Source of the DNA: Citromicrobium sp.
Lineage (GTDB): Bacteria > Pseudomonadota > Alphaproteobacteria > Sphingomonadales > Sphingomonadaceae
Length of the DNA: 26,433 nt
Assembly (NCBI GenBank): GCA_002712945.1
Contig: PAVA01000070.1
Coordinates: 1-26,433, forward strand
Direction of reading: 5' to 3'
Position 1 is the first letter of the stretch; the number at the start of each line of letters is the position of its first letter. Below, piece by piece: positions 7,167-15,624 of the stretch. A model generated the notes under the pieces. It was not told the DNA's origin. It saw nothing but the letters and a program-made list of their open reading frames with translations, and did no database searches. A program made the position numbers and the translations under genes.

Positions 7167-7734
7167 GAGCGATTCCCGCTGCCTTCAGCAGCGCGCGTGT
7201 CTCGAACAGCGGCAGACCGACAACGCCCGAATGGCTGCCTGCGAGAAAATCGATCAAGCCGGCTGCGCGACCCTGGATCGCATAGCCGCCCGCCTTGCCG
7301 ATCCCTTCGCCACTGGCGGCGTAGGCTTCGATCTCCTCGTCCGAGAGGCGCTTGAAGCGCACCTGCGAAGCCGCGGTGCGGGTGCGCTGATTCTCCTTCG
7401 TGTCGATCACCGAAATGGCAGAATAGACGCGATGGCGGCGACCCGAGAGCAGGCGCAGCAGGCGCGCGACCTCGGCCTCGTCACCGGCCTTGGGGAGGAT
7501 GCGCCGTCCCAGTGCGACCACGGTGTCGCCTGCAAGTACGACCTCACCCTCTTCGCGCGGTACGGCCAGCGCCTTTTCGCTCGCCATCCGCTCCGCATAG
7601 GGGCGGGGCAGTTCGCCCTTGCGGGGAACCTCGTCGATATCCGGCGAGCGGACAGCCGCCGGGGTCACGCCGATCTGGTCGAGCAGATCGCGCCGTCGCG
7701 GGCTGGAGCTGGCGAGTATCAGGCGCGGCGTCAC
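7159..7734 (-). CDS. maf: Maf/YhdE-type nucleoside triphosphate pyrophosphatase
   Basis: This 191-residue Maf-family cytosolic enzyme hydrolyses non-canonical or pyrimidine NTPs to NMP and PPi, cleaning the nucleotide pool. The diagnostic LASSSPRRRDLL motif is at the N-terminus, VVLAGDTVVAL lies centrally, and GKAGGYAIQGRAAGLID is in the C-terminal half. The last motif resembles the dTTP/UTP-type (YhdE) subgroup. I placed the start at GTG 7732-7734, giving (M)TPRLILASSSPRR as in the family; the longer open frame upstream would overlap infA. The gene starts 22 bp after the infA stop and overlaps the RNase-like gene by 8 bp, so infA-maf-RNase-yacG form one transcription unit. Confidence 0.92.
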   Translation of the reverse strand: MTPRLILASSSPRRRDLLDQIGVTPAAVRSPDIDEVPRKGELPRPYAERMASEKALAVPREEGEVVLAGDTVVALGRRILPKAGDEAEVARLLRLLSGRRHRVYSAISVIDTKENQRTRTAASQVRFKRLSDEEIEAYAASGEGIGKAGGYAIQGRAAGLIDFLAGSHSGVVGLPLFETRALLKAAGIALG

Positions 7735-7756
7735 GATCCGCTCTGCCTCTGTACGA

Positions 7757-8017
7757 TCAGGAAGGCGGGCTGTTCTGCGGCCCCGGGCCGCCACGGCCGG
7801 GCATGAAGCGGTAGGTGATCCGCCCCTTGGTCAGGTCGTAGGGCGTCAGCTCGACCAGCACTTCGTCGCCGGTCAGCACGCGGATGCGGTTCTTGCGCAT
7901 CTTGCCGGCCGTGTGGCCGAGGATTTCGTGGCCGTTTTCCAGCTCCACCCGGAACATCGCGTTGGGCAGCAGCTCGACAACCCGACCGCGCATTTCGAGG
8001 AGCTCTTCTTTAGCCAT
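7757..8017 (-). CDS. infA: Translation initiation factor IF-1
   Basis: IF-1 binds the 30S A site during initiation. The OB-fold sequence is clear: [20 protein letters not shown], then [30 protein letters not shown] and [17 protein letters not shown]. At 86 residues it is about 14 longer than the usual 72, because of a Gly/Pro-rich C-terminal tail ([15 protein letters not shown]). The ATG at 8015-8017 has AAGGA about 13 nt upstream, and this is the family's normal start. It heads the minus-strand run infA-maf-RNase-yacG-tRNA-Phe and is divergent from the large receptor at 8218, with a 200-bp shared upstream region in which I could not assign a promoter confidently. Confidence 0.97.
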   Translation of the reverse strand: MAKEELLEMRGRVVELLPNAMFRVELENGHEILGHTAGKMRKNRIRVLTGDEVLVELTPYDLTKGRITYRFMPGRGGPGPQNSPPS

Positions 8018-8217
8018 GGATTTGGTCGTGTCCTTATGCAGTTCGTCGAATTGTGCCGCGATCTAGCGATCATGCGTCGAAAAGGGAAGTGTGCGTCAGC
8101 AAAGGGAAAGCTTCCGGCGACAATTCGTTACGAGCCGAGGTTTGCTTTTGTATCAGCCGGCTGCGAGGGCCGGGGACGGGGGCGGATCAGAATATTCTTG
8201 AGGATACGAGCGCCCCG

Positions 8218-11148
8218 ATGCAGTTTTCTTCGCGTTTCGCCACCCGTGTTTCCATGCTCGCGCTCGTCGCCACCGCAGGTGCCCCCGCGCTTGCGCAAGA
8301 GATCGCCGACGATCCCCCCGCGACCGGCCAGGCACAGGATCCGGACAGTGAGAATGTCGGGACCGAGATCATCGTCACCGCGCAGCGTTCGCGCGGCTCG
8401 GTCGATACCGATGTCCCGCCGGTGCTCGAACTCGATGAAGCCGATATTGCTTCCTACGGTGCGGATTCGCTCGCCGATCTGATTACGCAGCTCTCCCCGC
8501 AGACAAGCTCGGGGCGGAGCCGGGGCGGGGGCCAGCCGGTGGTGCTGGTGAACGGCCAGCGCGTTGCCAGTTTTCGCGAATTGCGGCGCTATCCTCCCGA
8601 AGCGATCGAGAAGGTCGAGGTCTTCCCCGAGGAGGTCGCGCTGCAATATGGCTTCCGCGCCGACCAGCGCGTGATCAACTTCATCCTCAAGGACAATTTC
8701 AGCAGCCGCGAGGTCGAGCTGGAATATGGCGCCTCTCTCGAAGGCGGCGCCGATAATGGCGAGGTCGAGGTTTCGCAGCTGTTCATCGCGGGCCCCAAGC
8801 GGATCAACATCGCGGGCGAGTTCAACACGCAGAGCATGCTGACCGAGGCCGAGCGCGATGTCATCCAGACGCCCGGCAGCCAGCCGACCGTTGCCAGCGA
8901 CCCCGACCCGGCGGCGTTTCGCAGCCTGCGCGGCGAATCGGAAAGCTACCAGCTGGAAGGCTCGTTCAACCTCGGGCTCGGCGAGGGTGCGGATTCCAAG
9001 GCCATCTCGCTCAACCTGTCGGCGGCGCAGACCAATTCGCGCTCGCTCTCCGGGCTGGAAACCGTCACGCTCGTCGCACCGGGCGGCGACAGCGAGGTCC
9101 GCGCGGTCGATGCCGATCCGCTGACGCGCCTGTCGCGCAGCACCAGCGTTTCGGGCGGTGGCTCCTACCGCCAGCCGATCGGCGATTTCGAATTCGACCT
9201 GACGCTGGATGCCAGCCATGTCGAAAGCGAAAGCGATATCGACCGTCGGCGTGACCTGACGCCATTGGTGACGCAGGCGGCAGCCGGGGCCTTCCCCATC
9301 GACGGGGCGCTTCCCACCGTCTCAACCAACGGCTTTGACCGCGCCTCCAGCCGGACGACCTCGGCCGCGGCGCGCTCCACCTTGCGCGGCAGCCCGCTGC
9401 TCCTCCCGGCGGGCGAGATGAACCTGACACTCGCCGCGGGCTACGACTGGCAGCAGATCGTCAGCGAGGACACGCGCACCGCGCTGGGCGAAACCGTACT
9501 GAGGCGGGGCGACATTAACGGCGCTGCCAATCTGACCATTCCGCTGGCGAGCGAGCGCGAGGGCTTCCTCGGCTTTCTCGGCGAGCTCAACCTGAATCTC
9601 TCGGGCGACATCAACCACCTGTCGGACTTCGGCACGTTGACCGGCACCACGGTGGGCCTCACCTGGGAGCCGCTCGAAGGGCTAACCTTCCAGGCGACCA
9701 CGATCAATCGCGAGGCCGCACCCGGCCTCTCGCAGCTGGGCGACCCGGTGGTGCAGACCTTCAACGTGCCGCTGTTCGACTTCGCGACCGGCGACAGCGT
9801 GCTGGCGACCGTGACCAGCGGGGGCAATCCGCTTCTGCCCGCCTCCTCGCAGAACGACCTCAAGCTGAGCGCGAACTATCAGCTCGACCTTTTCGAGCGG
9901 ACCAACCTTCTGTTCGAGTACAACCGCAACCGCTCCGAAAACACGACCGAGAGCTTCCCGCTGCTGACCGCCGAGATCGAGGCAGCGTTCCCGGGTCGCG
10001 TGACCCGTGACGGATCGGGCCGGCTGACCGCGCTCGACCAGCGGCCGATCACCTATGCGGAGCGCAACAGCGAACGCATCCGCTACGGCTTCAACATGTT
10101 CGGCCGGGTCGGCAAGGCGCAGGAAGCGCCCCAGGGCGGTGGCGATGGCCGGCGCGGGCCGGGCGGCCCCGGTGCAGGCGGCAGCGGCGGACAGATGCGG
10201 ATGGACCCGGCCCAGTTCCAGCAGATGCGCGAGAAATTCTGTGCCACCGAACCGGGCACCGCGCCCGATCTCTCCGCGCTCCCGCCCTTCATCCGCGACC
10301 GGCTGACCAACGAAGACGGCTCGGTGAACGAGGAACGCGTGGCGCAGGCGCGCGAACGCTTCTGCAATACCGAAGGCCCCGGCATGGGCGCTCCGGGCGG
10401 CCCCGGCATGTTCAACCCCGAACAGGTCGCGGCGATCCGGGAGACCCTGTGCGTCGCTCCGGGCGGCGACACGCCGCTCGACATTTCCAAGCTGCCCGAA
10501 CCCTTGCGCCAGCGCCTCACCAACGAGGACGGCTCGATCAATGAAGAGCGGCTGGCACGCGTGCGTCAGGCGATCTGTCAGGGAGAAAATGCGGAGAGCC
10601 AGGAAGGCCAGCGTGGCGGCGGTCGCCGTGGAGGCGGAAGGCGCGGCGGCGGTGGCGGGCCCTTCGGTGGCGGAGACGGGCAGGGCCGCTGGTTCCTCTC
10701 GCTCTATCACAGCATCGAACTGGAGAACGAGGCGCTGATCGCACCGGGCATCCCGGTGATCGACTATTTCGACCTCGGCCTGCCGCGCCACTCGGTCGAT
10801 CTCGAAGGCGGGGTCTTCTACAAGGGCCTCGGCACACGCCTGAGCGGCCGCTATCGCAGCGCCTATACGATCGAGGGTAGCGACCCGAGCGGGGCCAACG
10901 ACCTCTCCTTCGGCGACCTCGTCACCTTCGATCTGCGGTTCTTCATGAATCTGGAGGAGCAGGGCTGGCTGGTCGGCGACGAGCCGGGATTCTTCAAGGG
11001 AACGCGCTTCTCGCTCGGCGTCGATAACATCTTCAACACCCGGCAGGATGTGGTCGACGGAACCGGCGTGACGCCGATCCGCTTCCAGCCCGCGCTGATC
11101 GACCCGATGGGCCGCACGGTCGAGATCGAATTCCGCAAGCTGTTCTGA
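8218..11148 (+). CDS. Large TonB-dependent receptor with Gly-rich Cys-repeat insert
   Basis: This is a 976-residue outer-membrane receptor. The signal peptide is residues 1-26 (cleavage after ALA), followed by a TonB box (EIIVTA, 50-55). The plug domain spans about 70-170 (VLVNGQRV, IEKVEVFPEEVALQYG), and then comes a long beta-barrel ending in KLF. Between about 640 and 830 the barrel is interrupted by a Gly/Arg-rich stretch, two Cys-bracketed repeats of about 57 residues (from 662 and 732; Cys675/716 and Cys745/787) and a second Gly/Arg-rich stretch. This is probably an extracellular loop. The plug resembles substrate-uptake receptors of sphingomonads rather than siderophore types; the ligand is unknown. 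The start is the ATG at 8218, which alone yields a signal peptide; GAGGA lies about 13 nt upstream. No Fur-like site was found before it. Confidence 0.9.
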   Translation: MQFSSRFATRVSMLALVATAGAPALAQEIADDPPATGQAQDPDSENVGTEIIVTAQRSRGSVDTDVPPVLELDEADIASYGADSLADLITQLSPQTSSGRSRGGGQPVVLVNGQRVASFRELRRYPPEAIEKVEVFPEEVALQYGFRADQRVINFILKDNFSSREVELEYGASLEGGADNGEVEVSQLFIAGPKRINIAGEFNTQSMLTEAERDVIQTPGSQPTVASDPDPAAFRSLRGESESYQLEGSFNLGLGEGADSKAISLNLSAAQTNSRSLSGLETVTLVAPGGDSEVRAVDADPLTRLSRSTSVSGGGSYRQPIGDFEFDLTLDASHVESESDIDRRRDLTPLVTQAAAGAFPIDGALPTVSTNGFDRASSRTTSAAARSTLRGSPLLLPAGEMNLTLAAGYDWQQIVSEDTRTALGETVLRRGDINGAANLTIPLASEREGFLGFLGELNLNLSGDINHLSDFGTLTGTTVGLTWEPLEGLTFQATTINREAAPGLSQLGDPVVQTFNVPLFDFATGDSVLATVTSGGNPLLPASSQNDLKLSANYQLDLFERTNLLFEYNRNRSENTTESFPLLTAEIEAAFPGRVTRDGSGRLTALDQRPITYAERNSERIRYGFNMFGRVGKAQEAPQGGGDGRRGPGGPGAGGSGGQMRMDPAQFQQMREKFCATEPGTAPDLSALPPFIRDRLTNEDGSVNEERVAQARERFCNTEGPGMGAPGGPGMFNPEQVAAIRETLCVAPGGDTPLDISKLPEPLRQRLTNEDGSINEERLARVRQAICQGENAESQEGQRGGGRRGGGRRGGGGGPFGGGDGQGRWFLSLYHSIELENEALIAPGIPVIDYFDLGLPRHSVDLEGGVFYKGLGTRLSGRYRSAYTIEGSDPSGANDLSFGDLVTFDLRFFMNLEEQGWLVGDEPGFFKGTRFSLGVDNIFNTRQDVVDGTGVTPIRFQPALIDPMGRTVEIEFRKLF
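10201..10581 (+). repeat. In-frame tandem repeat coding for two Cys-bracketed units
   Basis: Within the receptor gene, unit 1 (10201-10368) and unit 2 (10411-10581) encode related peptides. Each has MREKFC/IRETLC, then D[LI]S-L-P-RL, then TNEDGS[VI]NEER and a closing Cys. Cys spacing is 41 and 42 residues. The DNA copies have diverged at synonymous sites, so the duplication is old and kept at protein level. Confidence 0.75.
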
Positions 11149-11181
11149 TGTGCCCGGTAAATATCGTTACCGTATAGATAC

Positions 11182-11202
11182 TTAGGGCCGGGCTCGCCCT
11201 AA
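11182..11202 (+). terminator. Hairpin after the large receptor gene
   Basis: TTAGGGC and GCCCTAA form a perfect 7-bp stem with a 7-nt loop (CGGGCTC), 34 bp after the receptor stop, followed by TTG rather than a long U-run. It is a possible weak terminator before the PLD gene, which begins 58 bp further on. Confidence 0.45.
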
Positions 11203-11259
11203 TTGTGCCGCTTCCTGCGCCGACACTCCGCTAGGGGTCGCGATTCGTTGGGAGGGCAT

Positions 11260-12816
11260 ATGTCGCATCTGGAACATCTCGATTTTCTGGCGCGGGTGGC
11301 GCGCGATCACGCTGGCCAGCAGGCGGACGAAGCTCCGCCGATACTGGGCCCGGTGCTCAAGGCGCTGCGCGCAAGCGACGCGAGTCTGGAAGGCAAGACC
11401 TACGAATTCTCGGGTACCAATAGTGTCGGGCCGGGGTGGCTCATCCAGAGCAAGCCGCAACGAAGCGACTGCCCCTTGCTGACCGCGATCGAAAACCTCC
11501 TCTCGCAGGTCGTCGGCCAGAATCCCGGCACTGCTCATTTCATCGACATTGCCCACCTGGGCACCGCGCCCGACAATTTCTGGATGCTCGACCGGATTGC
11601 CGAAGCGCTGGTCCAGCTGGCCGGGCATTCGCGGCAGCCGATCACCGTCCGCTACCTGGAAGGAAATCCGCACGATCCGGACAAGCCTCACGCCTTCGCC
11701 TTCGCGAACAAGGTGCTGGAGATGACGCGGGGTCAGACACAGCTGGCCAACATGCGGATGTTTTTCGGCAATCTCGACGTGCCATGGCTGCTGGGGATCG
11801 ACGACCGACTGCCCGGATCGTGGAACCACGCCAAGATTTTCGCTGCCGACGGGGCGAGTTCGATCGTCGGAGGGATGAACTACTGGGGCGATTACCGCCC
11901 GGGCGGCAACCCGCTCTACGATGTGGCGATCCAGGTGGACGGGCAGGCGGCCGCATCCTCCCAGCGCTATGCAGATTATCTGTGGAGCGCGGGCGTCGGC
12001 TACGGCAGCTGGTCTTCCCACAGGTCGTTGACCCTCGGGGACAGCGAGCTGGGCAGCGCGATGCCGCCCAGCTTCTCCTCCTTCCCGCCCCCACCGCCGG
12101 CGAGCGGAAGGCTCCCGGTTCTGGGGGTAGGCAACCTCGGGCTATGGGGCATCAGGGACCAGCGCATGCTGATCGAGGAATACGAGTTCAATCTCCACTT
12201 TGAACCGATCCACCCGCAAAACACCTATCACAGCCTTATGGAATCGCCCAATGTTCCCCTGCGGTTTCCATTTTGGCGCTGGGACTACGGCAGTGCCGCG
12301 GCCCAGCAGGCGAGCGCCGCCGCCCGTCATCTGGTGCTGCAACAAATGGGGCAAGGGCAGCGCATCCGCGTATCGCAGCAGAAGATTGCCGATACCGACA
12401 CCGCCAACACCAGCGACCCGGCCAAGGGCTTCGTCGTCTGGCCCGGCAATTTCCTCGACGACATGGCCGGGGCGCTCCGGCGCGGGGCGGATGTCGACAT
12501 CCTGCTTTCGCACCACGAGGCTTATTATTCGGGGGGATATTCGGACGACATGGGTGGCGAAGCCCTGCGCGGCGTGATCGAGAGCCGGGCGGGCACGGCA
12601 TCCGGCACGCTGACGATACGCCAGACGCCGCCCGGCGTGTACAATCACGGCAAGGTCTGGATCGCCGACGATCAGGCCTTCTTCGTCGGCTCGGACAATA
12701 TCTATCCCGGATACCTTCAGGAATACGGATATGTGGTCGCCGATCAGGCGCTTACCCACCAGTTCGTCTCCGACTACTGGGATCCGATCTGGCAGGAGGC
12801 GGTTGCGGTGAGCTGA
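11260..12816 (+). CDS. Phospholipase D superfamily protein with two HKD motifs
   Basis: This 518-residue protein belongs to the PLD superfamily (phosphodiesterases or phosphatidyltransferases working through a covalent phospho-His). Both HxKxxxxD motifs are complete: H190-K192-D197 in HAKIFAADG and H463-K465-D470 in HGKVWIAD. Downstream of them are GGMN (in place of the usual GSxN) and GSDN respectively. A proline run (FPPPPPASG, about 275-283) sits in the linker between the halves. I see no signal peptide or transmembrane segment, so it may be cytosolic or exported by another route. The ATG at 11260 has GGGAGGG 4 nt upstream; an upstream in-frame start at 11203 lacks this. The substrate (phospholipid, nucleic acid or other) cannot be deduced. 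It stands between the receptor and uvrC without overlaps. Confidence 0.85.
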   Translation: MSHLEHLDFLARVARDHAGQQADEAPPILGPVLKALRASDASLEGKTYEFSGTNSVGPGWLIQSKPQRSDCPLLTAIENLLSQVVGQNPGTAHFIDIAHLGTAPDNFWMLDRIAEALVQLAGHSRQPITVRYLEGNPHDPDKPHAFAFANKVLEMTRGQTQLANMRMFFGNLDVPWLLGIDDRLPGSWNHAKIFAADGASSIVGGMNYWGDYRPGGNPLYDVAIQVDGQAAASSQRYADYLWSAGVGYGSWSSHRSLTLGDSELGSAMPPSFSSFPPPPPASGRLPVLGVGNLGLWGIRDQRMLIEEYEFNLHFEPIHPQNTYHSLMESPNVPLRFPFWRWDYGSAAAQQASAAARHLVLQQMGQGQRIRVSQQKIADTDTANTSDPAKGFVVWPGNFLDDMAGALRRGADVDILLSHHEAYYSGGYSDDMGGEALRGVIESRAGTASGTLTIRQTPPGVYNHGKVWIADDQAFFVGSDNIYPGYLQEYGYVVADQALTHQFVSDYWDPIWQEAVAVS

Positions 12817-12839
12817 GCCGGTGTGGGGCGGGGCGGGCT

Positions 12840-12860
12840 GGCGCCGCATGGCGCGGCGCC
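12840..12860 (+). terminator. GC-rich hairpin between PLD gene and uvrC
   Basis: GGCGCCGC (12840-12847) and GCGGCGCC (12853-12860) make an 8-bp perfect stem with a 5-nt loop, 24 bp after the PLD stop and 13 bp before the uvrC ATG. There is no U-run. It may terminate or attenuate transcription, or affect uvrC translation, since it lies where a ribosome binding site would be expected. Confidence 0.4.
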
Positions 12861-12873
12861 CTATCTGCCCCCC

Positions 12874-14838
12874 ATGCCCCGCGCACCTCGCACCCCGGCC
12901 GACAGCAAGGCGAACCGGCCTCACGATCCGAGAGGCAAGGAGCGTTTCAACGAGGAACGCGCTGCCTACACACTCGCACGCGCGCAGCCCGATCTCGAAG
13001 CGGGCGTAAAGGCGATCCGCGAGACAGTGCGCACATTGCCGCCGCGCCCCGGCGTTTACCGCATGCTCGATGCGCGCGGGGACGTGCTCTACGTGGGCAA
13101 GGCGCGCAGCCTGAAGGCGCGGGTGGCGAATTACACGCAGGTTGCCGCGCTCTCCAACCGGCTGCAGCGGATGGTCAGCCAGACCCGCAGCATGGAGATC
13201 GTGACCACCAACAGCGAGGCGGGGGCGCTGCTGCTCGAAGCGCAGTTCATCAAGCGCTACCGCCCGCCGTTCAACGTGCTGCTGCGCGACGACAAGAGCT
13301 TCCCTTTCATCCTGCTGCGCGCCGACCACGCCTTCCCGCGCATCCACAAGCACCGCGGGGCGCGGCGCGCAAAGGGCAACTACTACGGGCCCTTCGCGAG
13401 CGCGGGCAGCGTCAACAAGACGCTTAATGCGCTGCAGAAGCTCTTCCTGCTAAGATCTTGCAACGACACGTTTTTCAACAATCGCGACCGGCCGTGCCTG
13501 CTCTACCAGATCAAGCGCTGCTCGGCGCCCTGCGTGGGCCGCATCGACGAGGACGGCTACGAACAGCTGGTCAGGCAGGCGAAGGACTTCCTCGGCGGCA
13601 AATCGTCCGCTGTGCAGACCGACCTCGAACGACAGATGGCCGAAGCGGCCGAGAAGCTCGATTTCGAGACCGCCGCGATATTGCGCGACCGGCTGCGTGC
13701 GGCGACCTTCATTCAGGGATCGCAGGCCGTCAACGCCAGTGGTGTCGGCGATGCCGACGTGTTCGCGCTCGCGGCCAAGGGCGGCCAGATCGCGGTGCAG
13801 GCCTTCTTCATCCGCGGCGGGCAGAACTGGGGCCACCGCGCCTTCTTCCCCACGCACACGCAAGATGTCGAGAAGGACGAGGTGCTCGCGCGCGTCATCA
13901 TGCAATTCTACGAGGAAGTGCCGCCCCCGCGAACCGTGCTTGTAGACCGCGAGCTGCCCGAGGCGGACCTGCTGGCGCAGGCGCTATGCGAAGCGGCGGA
14001 GCACAAGGTCGAGATTTCGGTCCCCCAGCGCGGCGACCGGCGGCGGCTGATGGAGCAGGCGCAGCGCAACGCGGTCGATGCGCTCGACCGGCGGCTGGCG
14101 GAGACGGGCACCCGGGCGAAGATCAACCGCGATCTGGCGGAGTTTCTGGAACTCGAGGAGCCGCCGCAGCGGATCGAGATCTACGACAACAGCCATATCC
14201 AGGGCACCAAGGCGGTGGGCGCAATGGTGGTCGCGGGGCCCGAGGGTTTCGAGAAGAGCCAGTACCGCAAGTTCAATATCAAGACCGCGCAGACCAACGA
14301 CGATTTCGGGATGATGCGCGAAGTGATGCAGCGACGCTTTGCCCGCGCGGTCGAGGAAGACCCGGACCGGGAGCAGGCGGGCGTATGGCCCGATCTGGTC
14401 CTGATCGACGGCGGCAAGGGGCAGATGTCCTCGGTTCGCGATACCTTGGCCGAAATGGGGATCGAGGACGTGCCGCTGATCGCGATCGCCAAGGGCCCGC
14501 ACCACGGGCGCGAAGGGCGCGAGGTGTTCCACTTCCCCGACGGGCGCGAGAAGACGCTGCCGGTCAACTCGCCGCTGCTGTTCCACCTGCAGAACCTGCG
14601 CGACGAGGTCCACCGCTTCGCCATCGGGGCGCACCGCGCCAAGCGCAGCCGCGCGATTTCGGCTTCACCGCTGGACGAGATTCCCGGGATCGGCCCGGCG
14701 CGAAAGCGCGCGCTGCTGCTGCATTTCGGCACTGCGAGCAAGGTTCGCGCGGCAGCGCTGGATGACCTGAAGCGCGCGCCCGGCATCAGCGACGCGGTCG
14801 CACAGCAGATTTTCGATTTCTATCACGCCAGCGCGTAA
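12874..14838 (+). CDS. uvrC: Excinuclease ABC subunit C
   Basis: UvrC is the dual-incision nuclease of nucleotide excision repair, acting with UvrA and UvrB. The 654-residue protein has an N-terminal extension of about 55 residues, then the GIY-YIG nuclease domain (PGVYRMLDARGDVLYVGKAR, about 59-78) for the 3' incision. The UVR helix pair that binds UvrB is at about 250-285. The RNase-H-like 5' nuclease domain has YDNSHIQG (D438, H441) and LVLIDGGKGQ (D512). A C-terminal helix-hairpin-helix pair (IPGIGPARKRALL, APGISDAVAQQI) ends the protein. The ATG at 12874 is chosen because alphaproteobacterial UvrC proteins commonly carry a similar extension; no good ribosome binding site is visible, and a GTG at 12823 would add 17 residues. 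It converges with the EcsC gene, 16 bp away. Confidence 0.95.
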   Translation: MPRAPRTPADSKANRPHDPRGKERFNEERAAYTLARAQPDLEAGVKAIRETVRTLPPRPGVYRMLDARGDVLYVGKARSLKARVANYTQVAALSNRLQRMVSQTRSMEIVTTNSEAGALLLEAQFIKRYRPPFNVLLRDDKSFPFILLRADHAFPRIHKHRGARRAKGNYYGPFASAGSVNKTLNALQKLFLLRSCNDTFFNNRDRPCLLYQIKRCSAPCVGRIDEDGYEQLVRQAKDFLGGKSSAVQTDLERQMAEAAEKLDFETAAILRDRLRAATFIQGSQAVNASGVGDADVFALAAKGGQIAVQAFFIRGGQNWGHRAFFPTHTQDVEKDEVLARVIMQFYEEVPPPRTVLVDRELPEADLLAQALCEAAEHKVEISVPQRGDRRRLMEQAQRNAVDALDRRLAETGTRAKINRDLAEFLELEEPPQRIEIYDNSHIQGTKAVGAMVVAGPEGFEKSQYRKFNIKTAQTNDDFGMMREVMQRRFARAVEEDPDREQAGVWPDLVLIDGGKGQMSSVRDTLAEMGIEDVPLIAIAKGPHHGREGREVFHFPDGREKTLPVNSPLLFHLQNLRDEVHRFAIGAHRAKRSRAISASPLDEIPGIGPARKRALLLHFGTASKVRAAALDDLKRAPGISDAVAQQIFDFYHASA

Positions 14839-14854
14839 AGGGGCGTGAGGCGAC

Positions 14855-15577
14855 CTAGCCGCCCGCCCGCAGACGCCGTTCCTGAAAGGCGAACCGCGCA
14901 GCCTCGCCAACATCCCCCTGGAACGACACGTTGACCGCGCCGCCGATCACCGATCCGACCAGCGGCACAACCGCTCCGACCCGTCTTCGGACCAGCGCGA
15001 GGGCGAGGGCGCGCGATACGCGCTCCACCGCCTGTTCGATGACCGGCTCGATATCCTCGGGCGAAATCTCCGACAGCGTACCATCGGCGCCGATCCCCGC
15101 CTCCAGCGCGGCGAGCCGCTCGGCCCGCTGTTTGCGATCGTTGATGCTTGCGAGTTCGAGCACCTGGAGGCGGAAAAGCCGTTCGCGCGCGCCCTTGCCG
15201 TCATAGCCATAGGCGCGGCCCGTATCGCGGATGCAGCGCAGCGCGAGCGCGATGGTGGCGGGAATGTCGAGCCCCATGGTCAGGATGCCGCCCACGCCGG
15301 ACGCCGCGCCGGTCGTCCCGCTGATCGCGCGGGTGGCGATGGCGACGCGTTCGGCAGCGTTCTGGCAGGCCTTGAGATCGGTCAGATCGTGATCGAACTT
15401 GACCAGCTGCGGCGCGCCGATTGCCTGGTCGATCCCCCGCAACACGCCGCGCACGACGCTCTGGGGCACGAGGTTGGCGACCGCGCCGCCTACGGGATTG
15501 GTGAAAGCCTCGAACCCGCGCCCGATGAGGGACGGCTTGCTGTCGCGAAAGGCTTGTTGCTGCTTCTGGAAATCCAT
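14855..15577 (-). CDS. EcsC family protein
   Basis: This 240-residue protein resembles the EcsC family, named after a Bacillus protein encoded with an ABC transporter and of unknown biochemical function. Visible features are a Gly/Ala-rich hydrophobic centre (GTTGAASGVGGILTMGLDIP, about 105-125) and the segment TIALALRCIRDTGRAYGYD. The C-terminal part (VVPLVGSVIGGAVNVSF) is hydrophobic and may associate with the membrane. I take the ATG at 15575-15577; longer in-frame starts would overlap the thioesterase gene in another frame. No strong ribosome binding site is seen. It follows tesB on the same strand at 47 bp and may be cotranscribed. Confidence 0.75.
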   Translation of the reverse strand: MDFQKQQQAFRDSKPSLIGRGFEAFTNPVGGAVANLVPQSVVRGVLRGIDQAIGAPQLVKFDHDLTDLKACQNAAERVAIATRAISGTTGAASGVGGILTMGLDIPATIALALRCIRDTGRAYGYDGKGARERLFRLQVLELASINDRKQRAERLAALEAGIGADGTLSEISPEDIEPVIEQAVERVSRALALALVRRRVGAVVPLVGSVIGGAVNVSFQGDVGEAARFAFQERRLRAGG

Positions 15578-15624
15578 GACGAGCGAACGGACGATGCGCG
15601 GCCCCGTTCCGGAACCGGCAAAAG

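Noticed and set aside
5980..7806. A 608-codon plus-strand open frame opposite yacG, the RNase-like gene and maf
   Set aside because: The minus-strand genes here carry diagnostic family motifs in three consecutive overlapping genes; the antisense frame has none.
8053..8217. Upstream extension of the large receptor by 55 codons
   Set aside because: It would bury the signal peptide; the ATG at 8218 starts a standard Sec signal and has a GAGGA upstream.
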